64,000 bases of DNA from Duganella sp. Leaf126 (GTDB lineage Bacteria; Pseudomonadota; Gammaproteobacteria; Burkholderiales; Burkholderiaceae_D): contig NZ_LMNW01000023.1 of NCBI RefSeq assembly GCF_001423125.1, positions 454,888 through 518,887 on the forward strand. The letters run 5' to 3'. Under the pieces are notes generated by a model, which searched no databases, had not been told where the DNA came from, and saw only the letters and a list, made by a program, of their open reading frames with translations. Shown here piece by piece: positions 38,316 to 46,518 of the stretch. The stretch's first letter is position 1; each line of letters begins with the position of its first letter. The translations under genes were made by a program, and so were the position numbers.

Positions 38316-39722
38316 TCAAAGCAACAACGCACTGCCCGCCATCTCCACCACCACCCGGGTTCCCCGCCCGCCAACACCGGGCTCGATGCGCAGGCGTGCG
38401 CCATGGCGCGCTGCGATCTCGCGCGCAATCGGCAGACCGAGACCGCAGCCGCCCGCCGCTTCACTGTGGCTGCCGCGGTAAAAACGTTCGAGCACCAGCG
38501 AGCGCTCGTGCTCGGGAATGCCGGGACCGTCGTCTTCCACCACCAGCCGCAGCGGCTGCCGTTCCAGGCTCAGGGTCACGGTGCCGCCGGCAGGACTGTA
38601 CCGGATGGCGTTGTCGATCAGGTTAGCCAGCAGTTCGCCCAGCAGTTGCGGCTCGCCGGCCAGCATCACGTCCGCATCCGGTCCCTCGTAACCGAGATCG
38701 ATGTCACGTGCCAGTGCACTGTCGGTCCAGCGTTCCACTTCGCGCCGGGCGATGGCAGCCAGATCGACCGGCACCTGGCGCAGATGCTTGCCGCCTTCGC
38801 GCTCGGAGCGCATCAGCGTTAAGAGCTGCTCGGTGACATGGTGCAGCCGACCGACGGCGCGATCGACATCGCCCAGCGCGTCGTTGTGCCTGACCGGATC
38901 GCGCTCGCGCAGCACGCGCTGGGTTTGCAGCTGCAGCGAAGCCAAGGGCGTGCGCAGCTGGTGGGCCGCATTCGAGATGAAGCGCTTTTGCAATGCCTGC
39001 TCCTCGCTCAGTTTGCGGATCAGCCGATTGATCGCGGTAGTCAGCGGCTCGATCTCGACCGGCATGCGGTCGGTATCGGCCACCGGCACCAGGCTGTCGG
39101 CGTCATAGGCGCCGAGGCTGGCCGCAATGGCATCGACCTTGCGCAGGTTGCGGGTCACGGCCAGCCAGATGAAGGCGCCCGCCAGCAGCAGCACGGCCAC
39201 CTGCAGCGGCGCCCATTGCGCCAGCAGCGTGGCGGCCATCTGCTGGCGTTTTTGCATGGTCTCGGCGACCAGGATGCGCACCGTGTCGTGGATACCGCCC
39301 GGCGCCGGCTGTTCGAGCGCGACCACGCGCACTGCGGCGCCCTGCAGCAGGGTGTCGTAATAAAACGGCTTGTTGGGGGCCAGCGCGCGCGGCGGCGGCG
39401 GCAGCGACGCGTTGCGCAGCAGGGTTCCCTGGGCGGCGGACGAGGCTTGCCAGTAGATGCGGTCCACCCGGTCCCACTCCAGCACCTCGATCGCCGCCGG
39501 CGGCAGCGCCAGCGCGACCCGGCCGTTGTGCGCTTTCACCTGCGCGGCCAGTGTCATGGCCGAATCGAGCAGCCAGCGGTCGTGCACCACATTGCCGACC
39601 TGGCGCGCAATGGCCATGCCGCCGACGGCGCCCAGCGCCAGCACCAGCAGCAGCGGCACCGCCAGATGCAGCAGCAGCTGGCGCCGCAGGCTGGGACGCA
39701 CCGGCTTGCCGCTATCGGCCAT
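38316..39722 (-). CDS. Sensor histidine kinase of metal efflux system 2
   Basis: A 468-residue inner-membrane kinase: first helix (about 17-40), periplasmic region of about 130 residues, second helix (about 165-185), HAMP-like segment, H-box ISNAAHQLRTPLASL, N-box LIDNAIRYSPAGG and G-boxes DDGPGIP and GCGLGLPIAREI. The start ATG at 39722 overlaps the response regulator by 11 bp. With the regulator it is divergent from the second pump operon, so it probably senses the exported metal, though the sensor region is of a TctE-like kind. acnB follows after 135 bp and has its own promoter. Confidence 0.88.
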   Translation of the reverse strand: MADSGKPVRPSLRRQLLLHLAVPLLLVLALGAVGGMAIARQVGNVVHDRWLLDSAMTLAAQVKAHNGRVALALPPAAIEVLEWDRVDRIYWQASSAAQGTLLRNASLPPPPRALAPNKPFYYDTLLQGAAVRVVALEQPAPGGIHDTVRILVAETMQKRQQMAATLLAQWAPLQVAVLLLAGAFIWLAVTRNLRKVDAIAASLGAYDADSLVPVADTDRMPVEIEPLTTAINRLIRKLSEEQALQKRFISNAAHQLRTPLASLQLQTQRVLRERDPVRHNDALGDVDRAVGRLHHVTEQLLTLMRSEREGGKHLRQVPVDLAAIARREVERWTDSALARDIDLGYEGPDADVMLAGEPQLLGELLANLIDNAIRYSPAGGTVTLSLERQPLRLVVEDDGPGIPEHERSLVLERFYRGSHSEAAGGCGLGLPIAREIAARHGARLRIEPGVGGRGTRVVVEMAGSALLL

Positions 39723-40392
39723 GATCGCCGGCCTCGATACGGTAGCCAAGTCCGCGCAGGGCGCGGATCGTGGTGACCGATTGCGCATCGCCGAGCTTGC
39801 GGCGCAGGCGGCTGATGAACACTTCGATCATCGCAGGATTTTTTTCTTCGGCATGGTCGTACAGCTGGTCGAGAAATTGCGACTTGCTGACCACCCTGCC
39901 CGGCCGGCGCAGCAGCAGTCCGAGCACGGTGGCCTCGGCGGCAGTCAGTCCCAGCGCGCGTCCGCGCACGCTGGCCTGCCGCGTGGCCGGTTCGAACTCG
40001 ATATCGCCGAACGCGATACCCGACACCGGCGGCGCGCCGCGCCGCAGCAGCGCGCGGATGCGCGCCTCCAGTTCGGGCAGCTCGAACGGCTTGGCCAGGT
40101 AATCGTCGCCGCCGGCGTCCAGGCCGGACACCCGGTCGTCGAGCTCGATGCGCGCGGTCAGGATCAGGACCGGTGCGGCCAGGCCGCCGGCACGCAGGCG
40201 GCGCAGCACTTCCAGGCCGTCCAGGTCGGGCAGGCCCAGGTCGAGCACCACCAGGTCGTAACTGGCGGCGGCGCAGGCGGCGATGGCCGCCCGGCCGTCG
40301 GCCGCGACATCGGCGCTGTAGCCCGACTGCGCCAGGGAGCTGCACAAGCCATGCGCGAGTTCGCGGTCGTCTTCAACTATCAGCAGCGCCAT
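39712..40392 (-). CDS. OmpR-family response regulator of metal efflux system 2
   Basis: A 226-residue regulator: receiver with LIVEDDRELA, acceptor Asp in LVVLDLGLPDLDG and Lys in LAKPFELPELE, then a winged helix (LTAAEATVLGLLLRRPGRVV, ending LRGLGYRI). ATG at 40392 gives the canonical MALLIVEDD opening; an ATG at 40416 would add eight residues. It is divergent from the adaptor gene of system 2 across 137 bp, the arrangement expected for an activator of that operon. Confidence 0.9.
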   Translation of the reverse strand: MALLIVEDDRELAHGLCSSLAQSGYSADVAADGRAAIAACAAASYDLVVLDLGLPDLDGLEVLRRLRAGGLAAPVLILTARIELDDRVSGLDAGGDDYLAKPFELPELEARIRALLRRGAPPVSGIAFGDIEFEPATRQASVRGRALGLTAAEATVLGLLLRRPGRVVSKSQFLDQLYDHAEEKNPAMIEVFISRLRRKLGDAQSVTTIRALRGLGYRIEAGDHGR

Positions 40393-40529
40393 GGCGGTAT
40401 CGGGAATGGAGGGCAAGGTTCAGGCAAGGTAGCGCCAGTAAGATGGCGGCGCAACGCTGGCAGCAAGCCGCGCCATTGTAACCGAGGTCGCCGCGTAATA
40501 CGGCATGGACCGGAACGAACGGACAATAG

Positions 40530-41717
40530 ATGAACAATCGATACTGGATGGGTGCCGGCGCAGTTGCTGCCGTGCTGGGAACAGCCGCCGTCATGGTAGG
40601 TTCTGCACTGTGGACGCCATCGAAGCATGCCAACGCCGCCGTCCCGGCGACCGCCGCCGCGCCGCCACCGGTGGCCAACGGATCGCAGGAACTGCGCTTT
40701 GCCGTTGGCGCCCCGCAGCTCGACATGCTGCGTGCCGAGACCATGCCGGCGCTGCCGGTGCCGTTGGCCGCAGCGCTCAATGCGCGGCTGGCGGTGGACG
40801 AAGACACCACGGCGCGCCTGGCGTCTGGCCTGGCGGGCCGGGTGCTGTCCGTCAAAGCAGCACTGGGCGAGCAGGTGCGCGCCGGCCAGGTGCTGGCCGA
40901 AATCGATGCGCCGGAGCTCGGCACGGCCCAGGCTGAACTGGACAAGGCGCGGTCGGACGAGGCGCGCAAGCGCCTGGCGGTCGAGCGCGCACGCGCACTG
41001 GGCGCCGGCGAAGGCATCGCCGGGCGCGAGCTCGAAGCGGCGGAAGCGGACCTGCTCGAAGCGCAGGCGGAATCGGCGCGGGTACGCCAGCGTATGGCCA
41101 ACCTGAATGCGGCCGGCATGCGCGTGCACGGCCAGCGCCTGGAGCTGGTCAGCCCGATCGCCGGCGTGGTGGTCGAGCGCACGATCAACCCGGCGCTCGA
41201 AGTCGGCCCCGATGCGGCCGCACCGCTGTTCGTGGTGACCGATCCGCGCAAGCTATGGCTGCTGATCGACGTGCCCGAGGCGATGGTGGCGCAGGTGCGC
41301 CCCGGCACGCGGGTCGATGTCGAAACCGACGCCTGGCCCGGCGAGCATTTCAGCGCCACCGTCATGCAGCGCGGCCAGGCGGTCGATCCCGACACGCGCC
41401 GCGTGGTCGTGCGCGCCCGGCTCGATAACGCCGGCGGCAAACTGCTGCCCGAGATGTTCGTGCGCGCGGCACTGTTGCAGGACAGCGGCCGCGCGGTGCG
41501 CGTGCCCAACAGCGCGCTGGTCAACCGCGGCCTGTACACCTATGTGTTCGTGGAAGCCGCGCCGGGCCGCTACCAGCGCCGCCAGGTCACCCTGCGCACG
41601 CGCGGTGGCGAGAGCAGCTACGTGGAACAGGGTTTGCATGACAACGAACGCGTGGTCACCGCCGGCGCCCTGCTGCTCGATGCAGAACTGGCTGCCCGCG
41701 CAGGAAACACGCCATGA
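40530..41717 (+). CDS. RND periplasmic adaptor (CzcB-like), system 2
   Basis: A 395-residue membrane fusion protein. One N-terminal anchor (about residues 7-28), barrel-sandwich halves at RLASGLAGRVLSVKAALGEQ and VSPIAGVVVERTINPALEVG, a helical hairpin between them, then beta-barrel (RKLWLLIDVPEAMVAQVRPG) and membrane-proximal domains. It connects the pump to the outer-membrane channel and may pass metal to the pump. It is the first gene of the operon; its stop overlaps the pump start by 4 bp. Confidence 0.92.
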   Translation: MNNRYWMGAGAVAAVLGTAAVMVGSALWTPSKHANAAVPATAAAPPPVANGSQELRFAVGAPQLDMLRAETMPALPVPLAAALNARLAVDEDTTARLASGLAGRVLSVKAALGEQVRAGQVLAEIDAPELGTAQAELDKARSDEARKRLAVERARALGAGEGIAGRELEAAEADLLEAQAESARVRQRMANLNAAGMRVHGQRLELVSPIAGVVVERTINPALEVGPDAAAPLFVVTDPRKLWLLIDVPEAMVAQVRPGTRVDVETDAWPGEHFSATVMQRGQAVDPDTRRVVVRARLDNAGGKLLPEMFVRAALLQDSGRAVRVPNSALVNRGLYTYVFVEAAPGRYQRRQVTLRTRGGESSYVEQGLHDNERVVTAGALLLDAELAARAGNTP

Positions 41718-44700
41718 TCGACCGCCTGATCGTGTTCGCGCTGCGCCAGCGCGTGTTCGTGCTGGTGCTGGTGGCGGCGTTGACGGGCTTCGGCTTCTAC
41801 GCACTGTCCAACCTGCCCATCGAAGCCTTCCCCGACGTGCAGGACGTCCAGGTCAGGGTCATCTCCCAGCAGACCGGCCAGGCGCCGGAGGACATGGAGC
41901 GTACCGTAACATTACCCATCGAGCGCGAGGTGGCCGGCATTCCGCGCCTGACCAACGTGCGCTCGGTAACCATGACCGGCCTGTCCATCGTCACGCTCAC
42001 CTTTGCCGACGACACCGACAATTATTTTGCGCGCCAGCAGGTGATCGAAAAGCTGGCCGGCGCCGACCTGCCGGACGGCGTCAAGCCCGAGCTGGCGCCG
42101 CTGTCCACCGCCGTGGGCGAGGTGTACCGATACACCATCGACGCACCCGGCATGTCGGAAACCGATATCCGCACGCTGCAGGACTGGACCATCCGCCCTG
42201 CCCTGCGCATGACCCCGGGCGTGGCCGACATCAGCAGCTTCGGCGGCGCCATCAAGGAATACCAGATCGACGCCGACCCCTTCCTGCTGCGCAAATACCA
42301 GGTCACGCTCGACCAGCTGAAGCAGGCCATCGCAGCGGGCACCGGCAATGCCGGCGGCGGCCTGGCCAGCCTCGGCGACGCCACGCTGATCGTACGCTCG
42401 GCCGGCTTGTACACCAGCCTGGCCGACATCGAAAAGGTGGCGATTGCCGCGCGCCAGGGGCGCACCATCACGGTGGCCGACGTGGCGCGGGTACAGACCG
42501 GCGAGCGGCCCCGCTTCGGCATCGTGGGCGCCGATAAGCGCGACAGCATCGTCGAGGGCATCGTCACCATGACCAAGGGCGGCAATCCGTCCAAGATCAA
42601 CGCCGACCTCAAGGAGCGTATCGCCCAGCTGGAGAAGCGCCTGCCGGCCGGCGTGAAAATCGTGCCGATCTACGACCGCACCGACCTGGTGAGGCACACG
42701 GTGTTAACGGTCGCGGAAAACCTGATCATCGGCGCGCTGCTGGTGATCGTGGTGCTGGTGATCTTCCTGTCCAACTGGCGCGCGGCGCTGATCGTCGCCA
42801 CCGTGATTCCGCTGTCGCTGCTGTTCGCCTTCATCCTGATGAACGCCTACGGCGTGTCGGCCAACCTGATCTCGCTGGGGGCCGTCGATTTCGGCATCAT
42901 CATCGACAGCGCGGTGGTGATCGTGGAAGCGCTGATGGTGCGCATGGCGCTGATGGGGACCGGCGACGCCAACCCGGTACAGTCGCGCATGCAGGTGCTG
43001 CACCGGACCATGCGCGACATGGCGCACCCGGTGCTGTTCTCGAAAGCCATCATCATCGTCGCCTTCGTGCCGATCTTTACCTTCCAGCGGGTGGAAGGCA
43101 AGATCTTCACCCCGGTCGCGCTCACGCTCACCTTTGCCCTGATCGGTTCCGTGCTGCTGACCTTTACGCTGCTGCCCACGCTGCTGGCGCGCACGATTGA
43201 AAAGCGCCCGCTCGGCGAAAAGCACAAGCCCTGGCTCAACCGGCTGCAACAGCGCTACGGCGCCCTGCTGGGGCGCACCATGCCGCGCGCGCGGCCGGTG
43301 CTGTGGTTGTCGGCGATCCCGGTGTTGGTCGCGTTTGCGCTGGCGCCGCGCCTGGGCAGCGAATTCATGCCCAAGCTCGACGAAGGCAATATCTGGCTCA
43401 CCATCACCTTGCCCACTTCGGCCTCGCTGGAAACGACCAAGCAGGTCGAGCGCGTGGTGCGCGCCAAGCTGCTGGCCTATCCGGAGGTGTCGCACGTGAT
43501 CAGCCAGGCCGGCCGTCCCGACGACGGCTCCGATCCGAAAGGTCCGAACAACCTCGAGACGCTGGTGGACCTGGTGCCGCGCAAGCAGTGGCGCTTTGCC
43601 GACAAGGAGGCGCTGGTGGCCAGCATGTCGGCCAGCCTGGCGCAGATACCGGGGCTGACCACCAACTTCTCGCAGATCATCCAGGATAACGTGGAAGAGT
43701 CGCTGTCCGGTTTCCGCGGCGAGATCGTCGCCAAGATCAGCGGCAGCGACCTCAATATCCTGGAAAACCATGCCCAGCACCTGGTCGAGATCATCGAGAA
43801 AATTCCCGGTGCGGTCGACGTGGACGCCACCCGCATCGGCGGCCAGAGCGAAGTGGTGGTCACCCCCGACCGCGCCCGCCTGGCGCGCTACGGCATCGCC
43901 ATCGGCGACGTCAACGCGCTGGTGGAGCAGGCGCTGTCGGGCAACGGCGTGACCAGCTATTTCGAGGAAGACCGCCGCTTCGACGTGGTGCTGCGCATCC
44001 GCGCAGCCGACCGCGCCAGCGTGGACGCCATCGGCGCGCTGCAACTGGCGGTGCCGGGCACCCGGGTCGGCGACGGGCCGGGCACCGTGTCGCTGGCCGA
44101 CGTGGCGAAGATCGAGATCCGCCAGGGGGTGTCGCGCATCCTGCGCGAAGCCGGCTCGCGCACGGTGATCGTCAAGATGAACCTGTCCGGCCGCGACCAG
44201 GGCAGCTTTATCGACGAAGCCCAGCGCAAGGTGGCCGAGCAGCTGCACCTGCCGACCGGCTACGACATCAGCTGGGGCGGCCAGTTCGAAAATTCCGAGC
44301 GCGCCAGCAAGCGCCTGGCCGTGATCATCCCGCTCACGGTGCTGCTGATGTTTTCGCTGTTGTTCTGGACCTTCCGTTCGGTGCGGCTTGCCGCACTGGT
44401 GCTGGGCATGGTGCCGTTCACCATGATCGGCGGCTTTGCAGCGCTGGCGCTGGCCGGACTGCACCTGTCGGTATCGGCAGCGGTGGGCTTTATCGCGGTG
44501 GCCGGCATCTCGGTACAGAACGGCGTGATCATGGTCGAAGAGGTGATGCAGCGGGTGCGCGAAGGCGCCGCCGTGCGGCTGGCGATCGCCGAAGGCGCGG
44601 TGGTGCGCCTGCGGCCGATCCTGATGACGGCGCTGATGGCGGGCATGGGCCTGCTGCCGGCCGCGCTCTCGCATGGCATCGGCAGCGAGACCCAGCGCCC

Positions 44701-44836
44701 GTTTGCCTGCGTGATCGTCGGCGGCATCGTCAGCGGCACCATCTTCACCCTGCTGGTGCTGCCGCTGGCGCTCAAGCTGTTCGGTCACTTCTCCGAACCG
44801 GACCACCCTGCCCAACCGGAACCGGCCATACCATGA
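41714..44836 (+). CDS. Heavy-metal-type RND efflux pump (CzcA family), system 2
   Basis: A 1040-residue proton-driven inner-membrane pump. The helix-4 motif DFGIIIDSAVVIVEAL keeps the Asp, Asp and Glu of CzcA-type pumps. The N-terminus MIDRLIVFALRQRVFVLVLV and LPIEAFPDVQDVQVRVIS are typical HME sequences. It differs clearly from the system 1 pump, so the two are not a recent duplication. ATGA overlaps with the adaptor stop and the channel start indicate coupled translation. Zn/Co/Cd or Ni export is likely; the exact metal is not readable. Confidence 0.94.
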   Translation: MIDRLIVFALRQRVFVLVLVAALTGFGFYALSNLPIEAFPDVQDVQVRVISQQTGQAPEDMERTVTLPIEREVAGIPRLTNVRSVTMTGLSIVTLTFADDTDNYFARQQVIEKLAGADLPDGVKPELAPLSTAVGEVYRYTIDAPGMSETDIRTLQDWTIRPALRMTPGVADISSFGGAIKEYQIDADPFLLRKYQVTLDQLKQAIAAGTGNAGGGLASLGDATLIVRSAGLYTSLADIEKVAIAARQGRTITVADVARVQTGERPRFGIVGADKRDSIVEGIVTMTKGGNPSKINADLKERIAQLEKRLPAGVKIVPIYDRTDLVRHTVLTVAENLIIGALLVIVVLVIFLSNWRAALIVATVIPLSLLFAFILMNAYGVSANLISLGAVDFGIIIDSAVVIVEALMVRMALMGTGDANPVQSRMQVLHRTMRDMAHPVLFSKAIIIVAFVPIFTFQRVEGKIFTPVALTLTFALIGSVLLTFTLLPTLLARTIEKRPLGEKHKPWLNRLQQRYGALLGRTMPRARPVLWLSAIPVLVAFALAPRLGSEFMPKLDEGNIWLTITLPTSASLETTKQVERVVRAKLLAYPEVSHVISQAGRPDDGSDPKGPNNLETLVDLVPRKQWRFADKEALVASMSASLAQIPGLTTNFSQIIQDNVEESLSGFRGEIVAKISGSDLNILENHAQHLVEIIEKIPGAVDVDATRIGGQSEVVVTPDRARLARYGIAIGDVNALVEQALSGNGVTSYFEEDRRFDVVLRIRAADRASVDAIGALQLAVPGTRVGDGPGTVSLADVAKIEIRQGVSRILREAGSRTVIVKMNLSGRDQGSFIDEAQRKVAEQLHLPTGYDISWGGQFENSERASKRLAVIIPLTVLLMFSLLFWTFRSVRLAALVLGMVPFTMIGGFAALALAGLHLSVSAAVGFIAVAGISVQNGVIMVEEVMQRVREGAAVRLAIAEGAVVRLRPILMTALMAGMGLLPAALSHGIGSETQRPFACVIVGGIVSGTIFTLLVLPLALKLFGHFSEPDHPAQPEPAIP

Positions 44837-46491
44837 ACAAACACCTGATCACCGGGGGCGCCCTCGGTCCCCTGGCGCTGCTGGCATTGCTGACTGCGGG
44901 CTGCACGGTCGGCCCCACTTACCAGCGCCCTGCCATCGCCGTACCGGCAGCGTACACCGACACGCCGGCCAGCACCGAAGCGGCGCCGCGCTACGCGCTG
45001 CAACAGGATATCCAGCGCGACTGGTGGACCCTGTTCCGTTCGCCGGCGCTGGACGCGCTGGTCGCGCAGGCGTTCCGCGCCAATCCGTCGGTGCGCGAGG
45101 CGCAGGAATCGCTCAAGGCGGCGCAGGAAAATGTGCTGGCCCAGCGCGGCTACTTCTATCCGACCGTGCAGGCGGGCTATTCCCCCGCCCGCACCAAGAT
45201 CGCCGGCAACCTTGGCGGCAACTCGCCCGGCATCCAGGGCAACGGTACCGTCATCAGCACCAGGGAAGGCACGCCGGCCAGCGAAGGCGGCAAGGGACCG
45301 TACAACGCGCCGGTGATCTACAATTTCCATACCGCGCAGCTGACGGTCGGCTACACGCCCGACGTGTTTGGCGCCAACCGCCTCGACGTGGCGTCGCTGA
45401 CGGCGCAGCAGCAGGCCGAGCGCCTGCAGCTGGAAGCGACCTACATCACGCTGGCCTCCAATATTGCGGCAGCTGCCTTCCAGGATGCGCTGCTGCGGCG
45501 CCAGGTCGAGGTGGTGGAACAGATGATCGCCGCCGGCGAGCAGTCGGTGGCGCTGGCGCGCCGCCAGCGCGACGGCGGCTACACGGGCCGCCAGGAACTG
45601 GCGGCGCAGCAGAATGCGCTGGCCCAGGCGCGCCAGCAACTGCCGCCGCTGCGCCTGCAGCTCGCGCAGAACCGCGAACTGCTGCGGGTGCTGGCTGGCG
45701 TTGCGCCCGGCGGCGCGGTGCCGGCGTTTACGCTGGCGGCGTTCACGCTGCCGGCGCAGTTGCCGCTGTCGCTGCCGTCGCAACTGATCGAGCAGCGGCC
45801 AGACATCCGCATGGCAGAGGAAAACCTGCGCGCCGCCACCGCCCAGGCAGGCGTGGCCCGTGCCGCGCGCCTGCCGCAGTTTTCCATCAGCGCCACGGCA
45901 GGCGGCGCAGCAAGCCAGTTCGGCCAGATGTTCTGGAACAGCGGTAAATTCTTCGATGTCACCGCCAGCCTGCTGCAGCCGCTGTTCGACGGCGGCACGC
46001 TGAAACACCGCGAACGCGCGGCCTACGCCACCATGCGCGGCGCCGTGGCCAGTTACCAGTCGGCCGTGGCCCAGGCGTACCAGAACGTGGCCGACGTGCT
46101 GCACGCCATCGATGCCGGCAACGACGCGCTGGCGGCCGCCCGCGAAGCGGGCGACGCTGCCGACACGGTGCGCGCACTGGCCGTGCGCCAGCACGCCAGC
46201 GGTTACCTGGACCGGCTGGCCCTGATCGCGGCCGAGCAGGACAGCTGGCAGGCGCAGTTGGCGCTGGCCCAGGCCGAGGCCAGCCGGCTCGGCAACGCAG
46301 CGGCGCTATTCCAGGCGCTCGGTGGCGGCTGGTGGCATCGTGATCAGGGAGATGACGCTGGTGGCGAAGCCACCGGCGCCGGTGCTGGTGCTGGTGCTGG
46401 CGCCGGTGCTGCTACCGCTGACAACACTGGCGGCGACGGCAGCGGTGGACTGCCTCCGGCCGTCAAGGACGCAATCGCCGCTGGCGGCTAG
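44833..46491 (+). CDS. RND efflux outer-membrane lipoprotein (NodT/TolC family), system 2
   Basis: A 552-residue outer-membrane channel. The lipoprotein signal ends LLTAGCTVGPTYQRP (lipid-anchored Cys about residue 24). Two efflux domains follow, with the typical IEQRPDIRMAEENLRAA helix. The C-terminus has an unusual tail (about 510-552) of Gly/Ala repeats encoded by a run of GGTGCT-like units (about 46376-46413). It overlaps the pump gene by 4 bp and completes the operon; a hairpin follows the stop. Confidence 0.92.
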   Translation: MNKHLITGGALGPLALLALLTAGCTVGPTYQRPAIAVPAAYTDTPASTEAAPRYALQQDIQRDWWTLFRSPALDALVAQAFRANPSVREAQESLKAAQENVLAQRGYFYPTVQAGYSPARTKIAGNLGGNSPGIQGNGTVISTREGTPASEGGKGPYNAPVIYNFHTAQLTVGYTPDVFGANRLDVASLTAQQQAERLQLEATYITLASNIAAAAFQDALLRRQVEVVEQMIAAGEQSVALARRQRDGGYTGRQELAAQQNALAQARQQLPPLRLQLAQNRELLRVLAGVAPGGAVPAFTLAAFTLPAQLPLSLPSQLIEQRPDIRMAEENLRAATAQAGVARAARLPQFSISATAGGAASQFGQMFWNSGKFFDVTASLLQPLFDGGTLKHRERAAYATMRGAVASYQSAVAQAYQNVADVLHAIDAGNDALAAAREAGDAADTVRALAVRQHASGYLDRLALIAAEQDSWQAQLALAQAEASRLGNAAALFQALGGGWWHRDQGDDAGGEATGAGAGAGAGAGAATADNTGGDGSGGLPPAVKDAIAAGG

Positions 46492-46494
46492 TAA

Positions 46495-46514
46495 GCCCGG
46501 GCGTCCGCCCGGGC
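46495..46514. terminator. Hairpin between convergent efflux operon 2 and ycaO-like gene
   Basis: A perfect 9-bp stem, GCCCGGGCG/CGCCCGGGC, with a 2-base spacer, located between two convergent stop codons (46491 and 46519). There is no T-tract on either side, so it may act as a bidirectional roadblock-type terminator. Confidence 0.6.
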
Positions 46515-46518
46515 ACTC

